Assembly: GCA_008360955.1 (NCBI GenBank)
Contig: LUCM01006585.1
Location: 1 to 64,000 of the forward strand
DNA: 64,000 nucleotides
Direction: 5' to 3'
Source of the DNA: Fasciolopsis buskii
Taxonomy: Eukaryota; Platyhelminthes; Trematoda; Plagiorchiida; Fasciolidae
Part shown: positions 61,601-64,000 of the stretch, piece by piece
Position numbering within the stretch: position 1 is the first letter of the stretch
How the letters are laid out: the number at the start of each line of letters is the position of its first letter
Notes under the pieces: generated by a model
Databases searched by the model: none
What the model was told of the DNA's origin: nothing
What the model saw: only the letters and a program-made list of their open reading frames with translations
Program-made: the position numbers and the translations under genes

Positions 61601-62700
61601 AAGAACAAGCGACATCAAGGGATATTCTGAATTTGCAACTATATACAAATATTCACGTAAATTTCCTGGCATAGAAACAAGATATTAAACACTACATTAA
61701 AACAACTAGATATAATCACATCAAGTTTCAAAGACCACCAACCATCCATCGATCAGAGAGAGGGAAACTTATAAGGATTACATTTGATTGTCGTCTCCAC
61801 AGAGCGAAACCTACCGCAGAAAAAACTAGACTGTCGAAAAAGTTCGACTGGGTACGAAGGTCGATTCAAATGACATCAGCCTTTCTAACAATAAGTCCTG
61901 GTTTCGACTGCTACCTTGAAACACCAAGTAAAAGTGAAAGAACCATTGTATGATCTTAGCTCAGAAAAGCTGTAGAAAAACATATGCAGTTCAAATGCAC
62001 GGATGCCACTGATCTCACCAATGAGCCAGCCATCCTATTGGTAGATGTTGTAGACCTCAAATAAGTTAACTGACGCGAACTATAAGGGACAGTCCACTGG
62101 TTCCGGTTTTCATTTACCCTTCCCAATTTATGCCATAAACACGCTGAAGTCACTTTCCTATCCAAATCGGTCCCTCGGTGGGAGGGGTTCGATTTTCGGC
62201 AGTAATCATCGATCCTATCTTACTCAGATCCAAAGCTTACACGATCGACTCCACTCGGTGTTAAGATAACTCTCTTCTTAGCTCAGAGCTACTCAGACAA
62301 TTCATCAATATTCCAGCGATATTGCAAAGAAACTGGTATTTAAACACTGGTAGTCTCCGCCCATGTGCCCTGAATGGTCGCATTACTGAAGTGTACGGTG
62401 CTACCAATCCTAATGCAGCTGTATGAAATCGACCTCTGCTGGATAAGCAGATATCGCAACAGCGCCCCTGTTATCTGTCAAATCATGCTAGGCATTTGGA
62501 TCTATATATTAGAGGACACTTCATCCGATATTTAATTTTAGCAACTTCCCTCCAATGACAGCAAAGACTGATTTTGTGTATAACTAATCCTGCAGCAGCA
62601 TTTTACAATTGGAAGCTGCAAAATGCTCACAAACATTCCCTTATTGTCATTTAGGCAGCCGTGGAAAACTTACAAATAAAGTGGACGTTCGTTAAGCATC
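58692..62700. other. No firm feature
   Basis: Frames at 59175-59363 (minus), 60221-60466 (plus), 60724-60924 (plus) and 60945-61166 (minus) are of chance length. No repeat shared with other parts was seen. Confidence 0.35.
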
Positions 62701-62802
62701 ACATCGTTGTCCGCAAATTTCAAGTCGATTAGTTTGCCACCAACCAAGCCTCTTCATAAAGTGTTTTTTCTGATGCTTCAAATAAAGCTACTAAAAGTGA
62801 GT

Positions 62803-62965
62803 CAGCTTGTTGCCGGATTTGTTGATCACCAAGCTGCTACTTGGTGGTGGATCGGTGCGCCTAATCAGCCCGTAAATATTGAGAGTATTGCCGACGGTTG
62901 TCGCGTTTCACATTTCCTTATATTTTTCTGTTCGCCGGTGCTCGCAGTGCTTTCTCAGGTAGCTG
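62803..62965 (+). repeat. Possible relative of the Penelope 3' region
   Basis: The stretch beginning TGTTGCCGGATTTGTTGATC resembles the minus-strand sequence 31482-31438 (TGTTAGGCTTCATCGATCAA and on). Conceptual translations are GFVDHQAATWWW and GFIDQQTEAWWL, and weaker similarity follows. If real, it is a third, 3' fragment of the same element. It ends near a CTCAG/GTAGCTG donor-like site. Confidence 0.3.
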
Positions 62966-63187
62966 AACTGATCAGCTGACTTCTCGGGAATCTGTGCATC
63001 TTTTTGTGCGAGGCTTCCATGGGGTACAGATTCACAAGCACCATGCAAAATAACGGAGGTCGAGAATATCACCTTATCTGAGATCTACAATGGCTGGGGT
63101 TTTATGCGGCATCTCCCGCCAATTTCACTAAATCTCTAAGGTGTTTCCAATGTTCATGGGATTGTAAGCATTTAGTTGTGTCTACAG

Positions 63188-63380
63188 TTGCATTGAAAAC
63201 GGTGAATATAACTGGAGTCGGCGATTATCGCCCAAAAACCATCTGTGTAAGACAGACTGTTGGTGCGACTACATATTAAACGCAAATCAAGACTGTGAGT
63301 CCGAAGGTGTGAAGCAGGATGAACAGCATTCTTTAGCTGATCTGCGCCACCGACAACCAGTGACAAAGTTTTTGACCTGA
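63188..63380 (+). CDS. Possible Cys-rich plus-strand exon
   Basis: After a strong TTTAGTTGTGTCTACAG acceptor, 63 codons run to TGA. The sequence CIENGEYNWSRRLSPKNHLC is followed by KTDCWCDYILNANQDC, giving six cysteines in 36 residues (C1, C20, C24, C26, C36 of the exon, counting four plus the first), as in extracellular disulfide-rich modules. A GTGAGTC donor-like site right after NANQDC could end the exon earlier. No family was recognised; the minus-strand frame here is probably a shadow. Confidence 0.22.
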
Positions 63381-64000
63381 GGTCAGTGTTACGGTTACCT
63401 AGTCTCCCGTGATTTATCACTAGTAATATTTATTTTGAGTCACCAAGTCAAAGAAAATAGAAATGGAAGGAAGCTCGGAAAAGTTTAGCGCTTTGTTTGA
63501 TGAGTTTATTTTGAAATCTTGATTGTCCGTCGACACTCAGCTCATTGGAATTGCTTGCTACCGCAAGTCCATTGAAAAGATAATTGGGTGTTTACGTGAC
63601 TAGAAAGCTTAATTTATGCGTGGTATATACGATAATCATTCATTTAATGTTGTACATGGCTACCTGCCAGATGCCACGTCAATTCACATTTGGAGTTGCA
63701 TTAGACGATATCGTAGTATTTGTCACTTTAATCACAATTAGATATCAACGTGATGAAACATCGCACATTTTGGTTCTAGTCATTATTGGATTACCGTAAA
63801 TGTGAATGAGTTTTCGTGATTAGTCGTTCTTCTGATATGCCGGCATTATGGACTGAGGATTGTCCTCAAGCGTTGACATGGAGGAGGTCTTCTTTATAAT
63901 GTTAAATTGGCATCTCACTAAGATTTACTCAAGATAATTAACATAAAACTTCTTGATTCATATGCTGTTCCTTTGTAGGGAGCGGACCTGATTAGATTTA
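63381..64000. other. No feature seen
   Basis: A plus-strand frame at 63584-63799 has hydrophobic stretches but no support. Nothing else was found up to the window end. Confidence 0.35.

Overview
The window looks like nuclear DNA from a flatworm, most likely a digenean trematode (liver-fluke type). Three things point there. A bona fide innexin gene (invertebrate gap junction) is split by introns of 7.2 and 2.6 kb. The LINE pol remnants have the wording of fluke elements (for example the MCFAPSKCKVL and GWGPKDSS blocks). There are also Penelope-like fragments carrying a GIY-YIG nuclease domain. The sequence is AT-rich and gene-poor, with no bacterial-style operons, RBS or dense ORFs. The species is inference, not shown.

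The only gene I can name with confidence is the innexin on the minus strand, from 51884 down to 40902. Its three coding exons join in phase into 395 codons. They carry four membrane segments, two cysteines in each extracellular loop and the YYQWV signature. Both of its introns contain plus-strand exon-like ORFs of unknown meaning.

The rest is mainly repeats. A Penelope-like GIY-YIG fragment lies at 1-327, with a second copy at 31522-31735 sharing the same stop codon. A LINE reverse-transcriptase remnant lies at 3780-4230. A second LINE (9025-10990) has its endonuclease fused to the RT tail by an internal deletion. A 479-bp segment is exactly duplicated at 5412-5890 and 6150-6628, the second copy abutting the only N of the window. 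Two foldback elements of 213 bp lie at 20928 and 25688. Two ~700-bp near-palindromes (24564-25269 and 37313-38013) each carry two tRNA-like modules in opposite orientation and 12-bp target-site duplications, and a decayed third piece lies at 42710-42790. Another foldback lies at 38942-39312, with an extra copy of its loop at 39369-39500.

The remaining open frames of 60-130 codons are about as numerous as expected by chance in 64 kb read in six frames. Those with convincing splice signals are listed at low confidence. Several fall on the minus strand between 12.4 and 22 kb and may be exons of one large unrecognised gene. No rRNA, CRISPR array, promoter, operator or terminator could be supported.
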